From: CAZVYJ01 sp964631565
GTDB lineage: Bacteria; Planctomycetota; Phycisphaerae; SM23-33
Direction of reading: 5' to 3'
Assembly (NCBI GenBank): GCA_964631565.1
Contig: CAZVYJ010000058.1
Coordinates: 1-15,897 of the forward strand
Length of the DNA: 15,897 bases
The position numbers were made by a program, and so were the translations under genes. Below the pieces are notes generated by a model, which ran no database searches, was not told where the DNA came from, and was given only the letters and a program-made list of their open reading frames with translations. Below are positions 1 through 8,170 of this stretch, piece after piece (the stretch's first letter is position 1; each line of letters starts with the position of its first letter).

Positions 1-23
1 AATGGTCTATCGGTTCTCTTCAT
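1..23 (-). CDS. Possible start of a gene running off the left edge
   Basis: An ATG at 23-21 on the minus strand opens a frame reading MKRTDRP before the window ends. An AGGG-like ribosome-binding site lies 7 nt upstream of it, and a TGG-TATAAT extended -10 element lies at 73-65. The promoter, ribosome-binding site and ATG are in the right order and spacing, which is the only support. Seven codons are too few to name a product. It would be the next minus-strand gene after pheT, with its own promoter. Confidence 0.3.
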
Positions 24-64
24 ATAGACACCCTGCCGAACACAGCAGAGGCTCTCTTTATGCA

Positions 65-73
65 ATTATACCA
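65..73 (-). promoter_or_regulatory. Extended -10 promoter candidate
   Basis: On the minus strand this reads TGGTATAAT, a perfect -10 hexamer with the TG extension. No good -35 is present at 16-18 nt (best TTCGCG), as expected for an extended -10 promoter. The predicted start of transcription is near position 57, giving a leader of about 34 nt before the ATG at 23. Confidence 0.4.
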
Positions 74-100
74 CCATCTATATCGGCGCGAACGGGATAA

Positions 101-143
101 AACTTGAAGCCGGTTTGAAACTTGCCGGAACTTGGCGCAAGTT
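101..143. repeat. AACTTG direct repeats and palindrome behind pheT
   Basis: AACTTG occurs at 101-106, 119-124 and 129-134. The last copy forms a perfect inverted repeat with CAAGTT at 138-143 across a GCG centre. The cluster lies between the pheT stop and the candidate promoter at 65-73, so it could be an operator for the gene leaving the left edge. It has no U-tract and does not look like an intrinsic terminator. Confidence 0.4.
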
Positions 144-177
144 ATTGCAGACGTGCCTTTGACGCTGATTCTGGGTG

Positions 178-2187
178 TTATTCCCTGATTTCTGCAGCGT
201 ATTTTTCGCCCAGTGTTTTGAGTATTTGTGCGACGGCCTCGTCCACCTGCTCGCTGCGAAGCGTCCCCTCGCCGGAACGGTAAACCAGGTTAAGTGTCAC
301 GCTTTTTCTGCCTGCGGCGATGGGCTTGCCGCGATAAGTGGTTACATACTGCACGCTTTCCCGCAGCGGCTGCTCGACAAGTGCGATTGCCTCGACAATC
401 TGCTGCCAGGTTACGCCCTCGTCGACGATTACCGACAGGTCTCGCTGGATTGCGGGGAATTTCGGTATCGGTCGGCAGGTTTTCACCCGGCCGGCGCGGG
501 CGAGTATGGCGTCGAACCGGACAGCTGCCGCGGCAACGGTTTTTTCCAGGCCGTAGTAGTCCTGGACCTTCGGTGAAATTATGCCCATGACGCCGATGAC
601 TTCATTGCTGAGCTTCACGTTGCACGCGGCGCCTTCGGCAAAGCCGGCCGCGTCGCGCTGGACGACGGTCACCTGCTCATCGATGTCGATTTTCTGCACG
701 ACGGCTTCCAGTGCGCCACGCAGGTCGCGAAGATCGCCGGTGGTCACCATGCCGAGTTCCGCGTGCTGGTCGGGCAGCTGCGATTTGCCGTCGGTCGGGA
801 ACACCTCGGCCAGCTCGAACAGGCTCACCTCGGCGTTGCCGAAGTCCTGGTTGGTTTTGCAGGCGCGAAGCAGGCTCGGCAGCAGCGTGCTGCGGAGTGC
901 GTTGTTGGTTTTGCGGACTTTTGCGTCCACCTGAACGGTCGCGACAGCGCCGAAGAGGGCGTCTTCCTCGACGTCGACGAACGTGAATGTCACCGCTTCG
1001 TCGAAGCCGGCCGAGTTGAGAACGCTCACGATTTCTCGACGTGTGCGCTGCGGCAGACTTTCGCCGGCGATTGAAAGCGTGATTTTCCCTGCGACGGGGA
1101 TTTTGTCGTAGCCGTACAGGCGGGCTATTTCCTCGATGAGATCGATTTCCCGCGTCAGGTCCGGTCGGTGCGACGGCTGGGTGCAGACAATTTTCTGCCC
1201 ATTGCCATCGAGTTTCGGCTGCAGACCAAGCGACGCCAGCAGTTCAACCTGCCGGTCGGTCGGGATGTCCGCGCCGAATATCGCGCTGCATCGCGCGGGG
1301 CGAAGCTCGATTTTCTGCGGCTTGAACGGTTTGGCCCAGACGTCTATTACGCCTTCGGCGAGTTTGCCGCCGGCCAGTTCGATGATGAGCTTGCACGCGC
1401 GGAGCGACGCCTCGTCGACGGCCACTGGATCAACCTTCCGCTCGAAGCGGTAGTTGCTCTCGCTCATCAGGTTGAGCTTGCGCGAAGTCCGCCTGATGCT
1501 CAGCGGGTCGAACTGGGCGGATTCAATCAGCACATTGACCGTGCCTTCGCCCACTTCGGTATCCAGGCCGCCCATCACGCCGGCGATGGCGACGGGGCGG
1601 GCGGCGTCGGCGATGACTAGCATGGAATCGTCGAGGCGGCATTTCGTTCCGTCGATGCTGACCATGTGCTCGCCTTCCGCGGCCCGGCGGACCACGATGC
1701 GGCGGCCCTCGAGCTTGTCATAGTCGAAGCTGTGCAGAGGCTGGGCGTATTCCATGAGAACGTAATTGGTCACGTCCACCACGTTGTTGATGCTTCTCAT
1801 TCCGACGGATTCCAGGCGTTCCACCAGCCAGGCCGGGCTTGGGCCGACTTTCACACCGCAAATCACGCGGGCGGTGTAGCGCGGGCAGAGGTCCGGCGCG
1901 AGCACTTCGACGCCGGTGAGGTCTTTTACTTTGCCGTAAGTGGGCAGTTTGCCGATTTCCGGCCTGCGGAACTTCGCGCCGGTGGCGGCTGCCAGTTCGC
2001 GGGCCACGCCGATGTGGCCGAGCAGGTCCGGACGGTTGGAGGTTACCTCCAGGTCCAGAACTATGTCCGTCGCGGTTTCGATAATCTCCTCGCAGCAGGT
2101 TCCGATATTCATGAACATCTCGGCCAGCTTGTCTGCGGGCATCGAGACGTCGACATAATCAGTTAACCAGTTCAGTGATACTTTCAT
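178..2187 (-). CDS. pheT: Phenylalanine--tRNA ligase beta subunit, short form
   Basis: The beta chain of the cytoplasmic alpha2-beta2 enzyme that charges tRNA-Phe. The protein is 669 aa. The N-terminal strand MKVSLNWLTDYV is followed at about residues 45-65 by a segment with SNRPDLLGHIGVAREL. The B3/4 editing domain spans about 98-290 and contains GPSPAWLVERL and INNVVDVTNYVLMEYAQPLH. The B5 domain (about 290-362) ends RPDLTREIDLIEEIARLYGYDKIP. A catalytic-like core follows, and the FDX-ACB anticodon-binding domain runs from about 571 to the end. E. coli-type chains are near 795 aa; the roughly 110-residue EMAP-II-like tRNA-binding domain normally inserted after about residue 40 is absent. 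I chose the ATG at 2187 because it gives the family N-terminus and has GGGAG 5-6 nt upstream; an in-frame start at 2229 would add 14 unrelated residues. pheS is not adjacent. The gene follows xylB after 110 bp on the same strand. Confidence 0.96.
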   Translation of the reverse strand: MKVSLNWLTDYVDVSMPADKLAEMFMNIGTCCEEIIETATDIVLDLEVTSNRPDLLGHIGVARELAAATGAKFRRPEIGKLPTYGKVKDLTGVEVLAPDLCPRYTARVICGVKVGPSPAWLVERLESVGMRSINNVVDVTNYVLMEYAQPLHSFDYDKLEGRRIVVRRAAEGEHMVSIDGTKCRLDDSMLVIADAARPVAIAGVMGGLDTEVGEGTVNVLIESAQFDPLSIRRTSRKLNLMSESNYRFERKVDPVAVDEASLRACKLIIELAGGKLAEGVIDVWAKPFKPQKIELRPARCSAIFGADIPTDRQVELLASLGLQPKLDGNGQKIVCTQPSHRPDLTREIDLIEEIARLYGYDKIPVAGKITLSIAGESLPQRTRREIVSVLNSAGFDEAVTFTFVDVEEDALFGAVATVQVDAKVRKTNNALRSTLLPSLLRACKTNQDFGNAEVSLFELAEVFPTDGKSQLPDQHAELGMVTTGDLRDLRGALEAVVQKIDIDEQVTVVQRDAAGFAEGAACNVKLSNEVIGVMGIISPKVQDYYGLEKTVAAAAVRFDAILARAGRVKTCRPIPKFPAIQRDLSVIVDEGVTWQQIVEAIALVEQPLRESVQYVTTYRGKPIAAGRKSVTLNLVYRSGEGTLRSEQVDEAVAQILKTLGEKYAAEIRE

Positions 2188-2297
2188 AACAGCTCCCAGG
2201 CGTCCGGTCGGCGACGCATTGAAGCACACATCCTACCCGTCCGGGCGGCGGAGTCAAAACTTTTGCAGCAAGCCCCTCAGGGGCGGGCGGAAAATGA

Positions 2298-3827
2298 TTA
2301 TAGTTCTGCAATTCTTGCGAACTCGTCCTTCAGTGCCGGGTACAGGCGGCGATACTGCTGATAATATTTCGCGTACAGGCGTTTCAGTTGCGGCTGGGGC
2401 TTGATTGTTCGCGTTACCTTGATGCCGGCCTTGCAGGCTTCCTTTATGTTCTTGAAGCATCCTGCCCCTGTCGCCGCCAGCAGGGCAGCGCCATAGGCGG
2501 GGCCTTCTTCGGCGTTGATGGTGACGCACGTTGCGCCGTAGATGTTCGCCTGCATCTGTCGCCACAGCCCGCTGCGTGCTCCGCCGCCAGAGAGGCGTAT
2601 CTGGCCGACGCGCAGCCCGCGGTCGCGGAGCAGCGTGACGGCGTCGTTCATCGCGAAGGTCGCGCCTTCCATGACTGCCCGAATAAGCTCGTTGCGGCCA
2701 GTCCGCGAATGTATGCCTATCCAGCAGGCGCGGGCGAACGGGTCGGCGTGCGGGGTTCGCTCGCCGGTGAGGTAGGGCAGCCAGAACACTCCCTCGCAGC
2801 CTGGCGCTGCCGCCTCGGCCTGCGCGCCGAGAAGTTCATACGGGTCGACGCCTTTGCTCTTCGCCTCAGCGACTTCCGCCTGGCCGAGTACGTTGCGATA
2901 CCACTGCATGCTGCCGCCGGTGGAGAGCATGCAGCCGAACATGCAGTATTCGCCCGCGACGGCTGCACAGAACGTGTTCACACGCCCCTGCGGGTCGGTG
3001 ACGTAATGCCTGGTATGCGTAAACACCACGCCGCTGGTGCCCATGGTGGCGCTTATAAGCCCGTCGGTGACGATTCCGTTGCCGACCGCACCTGCCTGCT
3101 GGTCGCCGGCTCCGCCGACTACCGGTATGCCGGGCGCCATTCCGAGCTTCTCTGCGGCGGCCTTGCTGAGCCGGCCGGTTATCTCATGCGATTCGAACAC
3201 CGGCGGAAGTATGTCGGCGTCTATCTGGAACTTCTCGATTATCTTTTTCGACCAGCTGCGTTTCTTCTGGTCGAGCATCAGCGTTCCGGACATGTCGCTG
3301 ACATCGCCGACGTATTCGCCCGTCAGCTGCAGGCGGATGTAATCTTTCGGCAGCAGCATGTGGCGGATGCGGTCGTAAATCTTAGGCTCGTGTTTGCGGA
3401 CCCACAGCAGCTTGGTGAGCGTGAACGACGTCATGGCCGGATTGCCGACGAGCTGGATGAGTTTGCTTCGTCCGCCGACCGCGCGTTCTATCTCGGCGGC
3501 TTCTGCAGCTGTTCGCTGGTCGTTCCAGATTATCGCCGGGCGGAGGCATTTGCCGGCGGCGTCGGTTATGACAAGCCCGTGCATCTGCCCGGAAAAACCT
3601 ATGCCCGCAATCTGCCTGCCGTCTATGTCGGCCTTGGCGATGACCGCCAGCGTCGCTTTTACCGTGGCCTGCCACCAGTCATGCTCCGGATGCTGCTCGC
3701 TCCACCCGGGACGGGGGGCGGATATGCCCTGCTCTGCGGTTGCGGCAGCAAGAATTTTCGCGTCAGCGGTAATAAGAAGCGATTTCACGCCGGAAGTGCC
3801 TACGTCGATGCCAAGATAATAAGACAT
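2298..3827 (-). CDS. xylB: Xylulokinase, FGGY carbohydrate kinase family
   Basis: Phosphorylates D-xylulose to xylulose 5-phosphate with ATP, feeding the pentose phosphate pathway in the cytoplasm. The 509-aa length is normal for the family. The FGGY N-lobe starts YLGIDVGTSGVKS with D8 in the phosphate-binding loop. The sugar-site motif GQMHG (80-84) is typical of xylulokinases rather than glycerol or gluconate kinases. The catalytic-base motif GGAGDQQAGAVG places D242. The C-lobe ATP-binding segments are TMGTSGVVF (261-269) and SGGGARSGLWRQM (413-425). The ATG at 3827 has GGAG about 9 nt upstream. No xylose isomerase or xylose transporter is nearby, so the exact sugar is inferred from motifs alone. 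A stem-loop (3844-3880) lies in its 5' leader and an interrupted palindrome (3905-3932) lies further upstream. Confidence 0.93.
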   Translation of the reverse strand: MSYYLGIDVGTSGVKSLLITADAKILAAATAEQGISAPRPGWSEQHPEHDWWQATVKATLAVIAKADIDGRQIAGIGFSGQMHGLVITDAAGKCLRPAIIWNDQRTAAEAAEIERAVGGRSKLIQLVGNPAMTSFTLTKLLWVRKHEPKIYDRIRHMLLPKDYIRLQLTGEYVGDVSDMSGTLMLDQKKRSWSKKIIEKFQIDADILPPVFESHEITGRLSKAAAEKLGMAPGIPVVGGAGDQQAGAVGNGIVTDGLISATMGTSGVVFTHTRHYVTDPQGRVNTFCAAVAGEYCMFGCMLSTGGSMQWYRNVLGQAEVAEAKSKGVDPYELLGAQAEAAAPGCEGVFWLPYLTGERTPHADPFARACWIGIHSRTGRNELIRAVMEGATFAMNDAVTLLRDRGLRVGQIRLSGGGARSGLWRQMQANIYGATCVTINAEEGPAYGAALLAATGAGCFKNIKEACKAGIKVTRTIKPQPQLKRLYAKYYQQYRRLYPALKDEFARIAEL

Positions 3828-3843
3828 GGACTTAATCTCCGAT

Positions 3844-3880
3844 CACAGGCGCGACGTTCTCCGGGGACGCGACGCCTGTG
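3844..3880. repeat. CACAGGCG inverted repeat, xylB leader
   Basis: Perfect 8-bp arms, CACAGGCG (3844-3851) and CGCCTGTG (3873-3880), enclose 21 nt. On the minus strand it would form a stem-loop in the xylB leader, just ahead of the ribosome-binding site. The same arm sequence recurs after groL1 (7692-7708), which suggests an intergenic repeat family rather than a gene-specific operator. Confidence 0.6.
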
Positions 3881-3904
3881 CCTGCTTAAAAAATTCCGGA
3901 ACTT

Positions 3905-3932
3905 CTGTTTTACATGATGGAAGACAAAACAG
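3905..3932. promoter_or_regulatory. Interrupted palindrome upstream of xylB
   Basis: CTGTTTT (3905-3911) and AAAACAG (3926-3932) are perfect 7-bp inverted arms separated by 14 bp. The site lies 78-105 bp upstream of the xylB start and could bind a dimeric regulator. It is not a contiguous LacI-type palindrome. The operator role is an inference from position and symmetry only. Confidence 0.35.
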
Positions 3933-4208
3933 TAGCCTTAACCGGCACATTGTGCAGCAAAGTTCACCGGAATGATAACAACAGAGACTTGAAGCTGCAA
4001 TTTTTGGAATTTCTTATTTTTGCCCATAATGCCTTTTGGGGCAGCTAATTAGCCTGTTTTCCAGCGATTATTAACATATTTTCCACAACAAACAGTGTTC
4101 AGTCGGGTTTAATATAACAAAAGGCTGTCAAATAGCGGACACAAATAGGGCGATGGGCCGATTTTCCGTAAAAACGGGGGTTTTAAGCCCTTGGAAAGGC
4201 CAATAAAC

Positions 4209-4238
4209 TTGACATTACGGCCTTTAACGTGCTATACT
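4209..4238 (+). promoter_or_regulatory. Sigma-70-type promoter of folC, probably leaderless
   Basis: A perfect -35 TTGACA (4209-4214) and a -10 TATACT (4233-4238, 5 of 6 matches) are separated by 18 bp. Only 10 nt lie between the -10 box and the folC ATG at 4249. Transcription should start around 4244-4247, leaving about 2-5 nt of leader and no room for a Shine-Dalgarno sequence. None is visible. Confidence 0.75.
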
Positions 4239-4248
4239 TCGCCGCGAT

Positions 4249-5634
4249 ATGGCAACTGCGACACGCACTAAAACGACGCGGAAACCCACGAGCCGCAAAG
4301 GGGTAATCCGCACCTACGATTCGGCTCTGCGATATCTCTATACACAGACCGATTACGAGCAGATGCTGCGCGTAAGGTACAATCGGGACACCTTCAACCT
4401 CAACCGTATGAAGTTGCTGCTCAAGAAGTTAGGTGATCCTCACAAAAAGATACGCACCGTTCATATAGCCGGCACCAAAGGCAAAGGTTCGACGGCTACA
4501 ATGCTGGCTTCGATGCTTGAAGCGTGCGGATACCGGGTAGGCTTGTATACCTCGCCGCACATAACCGACATTCGGGAGCGGATCAGGATCAACAGCCAAC
4601 TCATTGCACAAGCGGACCTTACCCGGCTTATCGCCAGAGCGGAGCCTTTCATCGAGAATATGGATGATGACAGGCCGACGTTCTTTGAAATATTTACGGC
4701 ACTGGCATTTAGGTATTTTGCCGATCAGAATGTGGACATTGCAGTCGTAGAGTGCGGCCTCGGCGGCCGGCTCGACAGCACCAATGTTATCAAGCCTGCT
4801 GTATGCGGCCTGACGAGCATCTCGATGGACCACATGCATCAACTTGGCAACAGTCTGGCTGAGATAGCTGGTGAAAAGGCCGGCATACTCAAGAAGAATG
4901 TTCCGGCAATCAGTGTCCGGCAGGACCCGGTGGCCAAGAGGATTCTCAAGAAGGTCGCCAAAGAAAGCCAGGCGCCGCTGATGTTCACCGGCGACGAGAT
5001 AGAATTCAGCTACCGTGTCGAGTCGTCGCGTCAGGATGGTTGCCATACGCGGGTATGCCTTACCACGCCCAGCAGCAAGTTCGAGCATCTGCCCGTGCCG
5101 CTTATGGGCGAGCATCAGGCGCTTAACTGCGGGTTGGCACTGGCGCTGCTGGACCAGCTCAAGAATCAGGGCATGACGATTGACGACGCCAAGGCTATTA
5201 GCGGCCTTGCTTCGGTTTCGCTGCCAGGGCGCATGGAAATGATCCGCACCAACCCGCGCATTCTTGTGGACGGCGCACACAATGCCGCGTCGGTACAGGC
5301 CCTTATGCGTGCAATCGGCCAGCATATTCCTTACGACTCGATGGTTGTGATATTCGGCTGTGCCGCCGACAAGGACATCGACGGCATGATGGAGCAGATA
5401 GCCACCGGCGCCGACAAGGTGATTTTCACCAAATGTTCGACCAGCCCGCGGGCGGCAAATCCGCGAGACCTCGCCGATCGTTACGAAGAGGTAAGCGGGC
5501 GGGTGGGCCAGGTAGCCGACACGCTCAAGGAAGCCGTTCGCATCGCCAACAGTGCGGTCACTCGCGAAGACCTTATCTGTGTCTGCGGGTCGTTCTATGT
5601 CGTCGGCGAAGTGAAGGCGCTGCTGGCCAACTAA
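4249..5634 (+). CDS. folC: Folylpolyglutamate synthase / dihydrofolate synthase
   Basis: A Mur-ligase-like enzyme that adds glutamate to folates with ATP and, in bifunctional members, also makes dihydrofolate from dihydropteroate. The protein is 461 aa. The P-loop HIAGTKGKGSTATML is at about 72-85. The folate-loop segment LYTSPHITDIRERIRIN spans 99-115, and VVECGLGGRLDSTNVI lies at about 166-181. MDHMHQLGNSLAEIAGEKAGI spans 193-213 and includes the lysine expected to be carbamylated. The C-terminal domain carries DGAHNAAS at about 341-348. The first 20 or so residues are a basic Thr/Lys/Arg-rich extension without family similarity. The ATG at 4249 is the only start that keeps the conserved YDSALRYL helix and sits directly behind a strong promoter. 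Sequence alone does not decide between mono- and bifunctional activity. The gene stands alone and ends at an intrinsic terminator. Confidence 0.94.
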   Translation: MATATRTKTTRKPTSRKGVIRTYDSALRYLYTQTDYEQMLRVRYNRDTFNLNRMKLLLKKLGDPHKKIRTVHIAGTKGKGSTATMLASMLEACGYRVGLYTSPHITDIRERIRINSQLIAQADLTRLIARAEPFIENMDDDRPTFFEIFTALAFRYFADQNVDIAVVECGLGGRLDSTNVIKPAVCGLTSISMDHMHQLGNSLAEIAGEKAGILKKNVPAISVRQDPVAKRILKKVAKESQAPLMFTGDEIEFSYRVESSRQDGCHTRVCLTTPSSKFEHLPVPLMGEHQALNCGLALALLDQLKNQGMTIDDAKAISGLASVSLPGRMEMIRTNPRILVDGAHNAASVQALMRAIGQHIPYDSMVVIFGCAADKDIDGMMEQIATGADKVIFTKCSTSPRAANPRDLADRYEEVSGRVGQVADTLKEAVRIANSAVTREDLICVCGSFYVVGEVKALLAN

Positions 5635-5673
5635 GCCGGATTTCGTCGGAACATTATAAAAACTGACAATCAG

Positions 5674-5698
5674 CCCCGGTCTTCCGGCCGGGGTTTTT
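5674..5698 (+). terminator. Rho-independent terminator of folC
   Basis: CCCCGG (5674-5679) pairs with CCGGGG (5688-5693) across an 8-nt loop and is followed at once by TTTTT (5694-5698), with more T-rich sequence beyond. It lies 40 nt after the folC stop. Confidence 0.85.
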
Positions 5699-5913
5699 AA
5701 GTTTTCTTTCATGGTCGCCTTTTTACAGGTTACCCTTTCCTTTTCCCGGTTTGGCGTTACTGTCAAAAACTGCAAGACAGACAGGCGAAAATGCCCGGAT
5801 GGCAGTTTTGCAGCCGGCGGCGGCAGAGGGGTTTGTTTTAAAACCTCTTGACTGTAAAGGCGTTATGTCTACAGGCATGGAGGTTGCTAATCTTTGTCCG
5901 TAAGTGTGCGCCA

Positions 5914-5927
5914 CGGCTGCGCAGCCG
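5914..5927. promoter_or_regulatory. 14-bp perfect palindrome upstream of groL1
   Basis: CGGCTGCGCAGCCG reads the same on both strands. It lies about 60 bp upstream of the groL1 -10 element, where an operator or a short hairpin could act. It does not resemble CIRCE or other heat-shock operators that I know. A regulatory role is speculative. Confidence 0.3.
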
Positions 5928-5986
5928 CTTGTCGCGGCCGGCTTGTTTGGCGAACTTAACTGTTTGTGTTTCAAAGTTTTGTATCC

Positions 5987-5995
5987 TGATATATT
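5987..5995 (+). promoter_or_regulatory. Extended -10 promoter of groL1
   Basis: TGATATATT combines the TG extension with a -10 hexamer matching consensus at 5 of 6 positions. No convincing -35 lies 16-18 bp upstream. Transcription is predicted to start near 6002, giving a leader of about 22 nt containing AGGAG (6010-6014) 9 nt before the ATG. The same CTGATATATT string forms the -10 of the HIT gene. Confidence 0.5.
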
Positions 5996-6023
5996 TTAGA
6001 GCTACTGAAAGGAGAATCCTCTC

Positions 6024-7676
<1,653 letters not shown>

Positions 7677-7691
7677 TTTTAGTTTAGTGTC

Positions 7692-7708
7692 ACAGGCGTC
7701 TCGCCTGT
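7692..7708. repeat. ACAGGCG inverted repeat after groL1
   Basis: ACAGGCG (7692-7698) and CGCCTGT (7702-7708) form a 7-bp stem with a TCT loop, 15 nt after the groL1 stop. No U-run follows, so it is a poor intrinsic terminator, although the hairpin could protect the groL1 mRNA 3' end. The arms match those of the repeat at 3844-3880. Confidence 0.6.
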
Positions 7709-7710
7709 TG

Positions 7711-7745
7711 GAATTTAAGATTTGGGATTTCGGATTTCAGATTTG
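7711..7745. repeat. Five tandem 7-bp ATTT-containing units
   Basis: Five consecutive heptamers read GAATTTA, AGATTTG, GGATTTC, GGATTTC and AGATTTG (consensus RGATTTN). They start 2 nt after the ACAGGCG stem-loop in the groL1-groS gap. The 7-bp period keeps the same phase throughout, so it is unlikely to be chance. No function is known to me. Confidence 0.6.
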
Positions 7746-7810
7746 CCGCCGTACCTGATGGGCGGATTGATAAATGTGAAACAAACAAAGCAACTAAGGA
7801 GCAAATAAAC

Positions 7811-8101
7811 ATGTCAGTCAGACCGTTAGACGATCGGATTCTGGTAAAGCAGTGCGACGCGGAAGAAAGAACTGCCGGCGGCATCGTTCTGCCGGACACG
7901 GCCAAGGAAAAACCCCAGCGCGGCAAGGTTATCGCCACCGGCCCGGGCAAGCTGCTGGACAGCGGCAAGCGCAGCACGATGAGCCTCAAGAAGGGCGACG
8001 AGGTTTTCTACGGCAAGTACGCGGGCACGGACATCAAGATTGACGGCGAAGAGTACGTTATCCTCCGCGAGCAGGACGTGCTGGCCGTCATCGAGAAATA
8101 A
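7811..8101 (+). CDS. groS: Co-chaperonin GroES
   Basis: A 10-kDa subunit of the heptameric lid that caps GroEL. The protein is 96 aa, the normal length. VRPLDDRILVKQ opens the beta-barrel. The mobile loop that docks on GroEL is residues 18-31 (EERTAGGIVLPDTA), with the hydrophobic IVL triad. GKVIATGPGK, GDEVFYGKYAGTDIKIDGEEYVILREQDVLAVIE complete the fold. The start has AAGGAG (7796-7801) 9 nt upstream. It is the only groS in the window and lies between two groL genes, so both presumably share it. It is 69 bp ahead of groL2 in the same direction, very likely one transcript. Confidence 0.98.
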   Translation: MSVRPLDDRILVKQCDAEERTAGGIVLPDTAKEKPQRGKVIATGPGKLLDSGKRSTMSLKKGDEVFYGKYAGTDIKIDGEEYVILREQDVLAVIEK

Positions 8102-8140
8102 GGTCGCAGAATCGCCCTGATGGGCGAAGATTCGCAGACC
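8102..8140 (+). promoter_or_regulatory. Stem-loop between groS and groL2
   Basis: Three nested helices can form: GGTC/GACC (8102-8105, 8137-8140), GAATC/GATTC (8109-8113, 8129-8133) and GCCC/GGGC (8114-8117, 8122-8125), closed by a TGAT loop. A symmetric GCA/GCA internal loop and a GAA bulge interrupt the stem. It begins right after the groS stop and ends about 19 nt before the groL2 ribosome-binding site. No U-tract follows, so it is more likely an mRNA processing or stability element than a terminator. Confidence 0.5.
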
Positions 8141-8170
8141 TCCGGGACGCGAATAAACGAGGAGATAAAA

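Larger units (their letters stand above)
3828..4248. other. Divergent non-coding region between xylB and folC
   Basis: This 421-bp stretch is more AT-rich than the genes around it and has no convincing coding frame. From left to right it holds the xylB ribosome-binding site, a GC-rich inverted repeat (3844-3880), an interrupted palindrome (3905-3932), a 10-bp perfect palindrome GCTAATTAGC (4044-4053) and the folC promoter (4209-4238). I see no tRNA, riboswitch or small gene. The xylB promoter could not be fixed with confidence. Confidence 0.7.
5635..6023. other. Non-coding region between folC and groL1
   Basis: This 389-bp stretch has no credible gene. It contains the folC terminator (5674-5698), an AAAACTGC/GCAGTTTT inverted repeat (5766-5773 and 5802-5809), the 10-bp palindrome GTTTTAAAAC (5835-5844), a 14-bp palindrome (5914-5927), and the groL1 promoter and ribosome-binding site at the right end. 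I looked for the CIRCE heat-shock operator (TTAGCACTC-N9-GAGTGCTAA) and did not find it. Confidence 0.65.

Noticed and set aside
2185..2229. Upstream ATG for pheT at 2229
   Set aside because: It adds 14 residues without family similarity. The ATG at 2187 has a good ribosome-binding site and the conserved MKVSLNWL start.
2274..2292. Possible terminator hairpin (GCCCC-TCA-GGGGC) between xylB and pheT
   Set aside because: The stem is only 5 bp and no U-run follows on the minus strand. It is too weak to call.
5701..5990. Possible small genes between folC and groL1
   Set aside because: The short frames here have no ribosome-binding site, no recognisable motif and codon use unlike the neighbouring genes.
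8120..8170. Upstream ATG for groL2 at 8120
   Set aside because: It lies in the stem-loop without a ribosome-binding site. MAAKQ at 8171 matches the family start and has GAGGAG 6 nt upstream.
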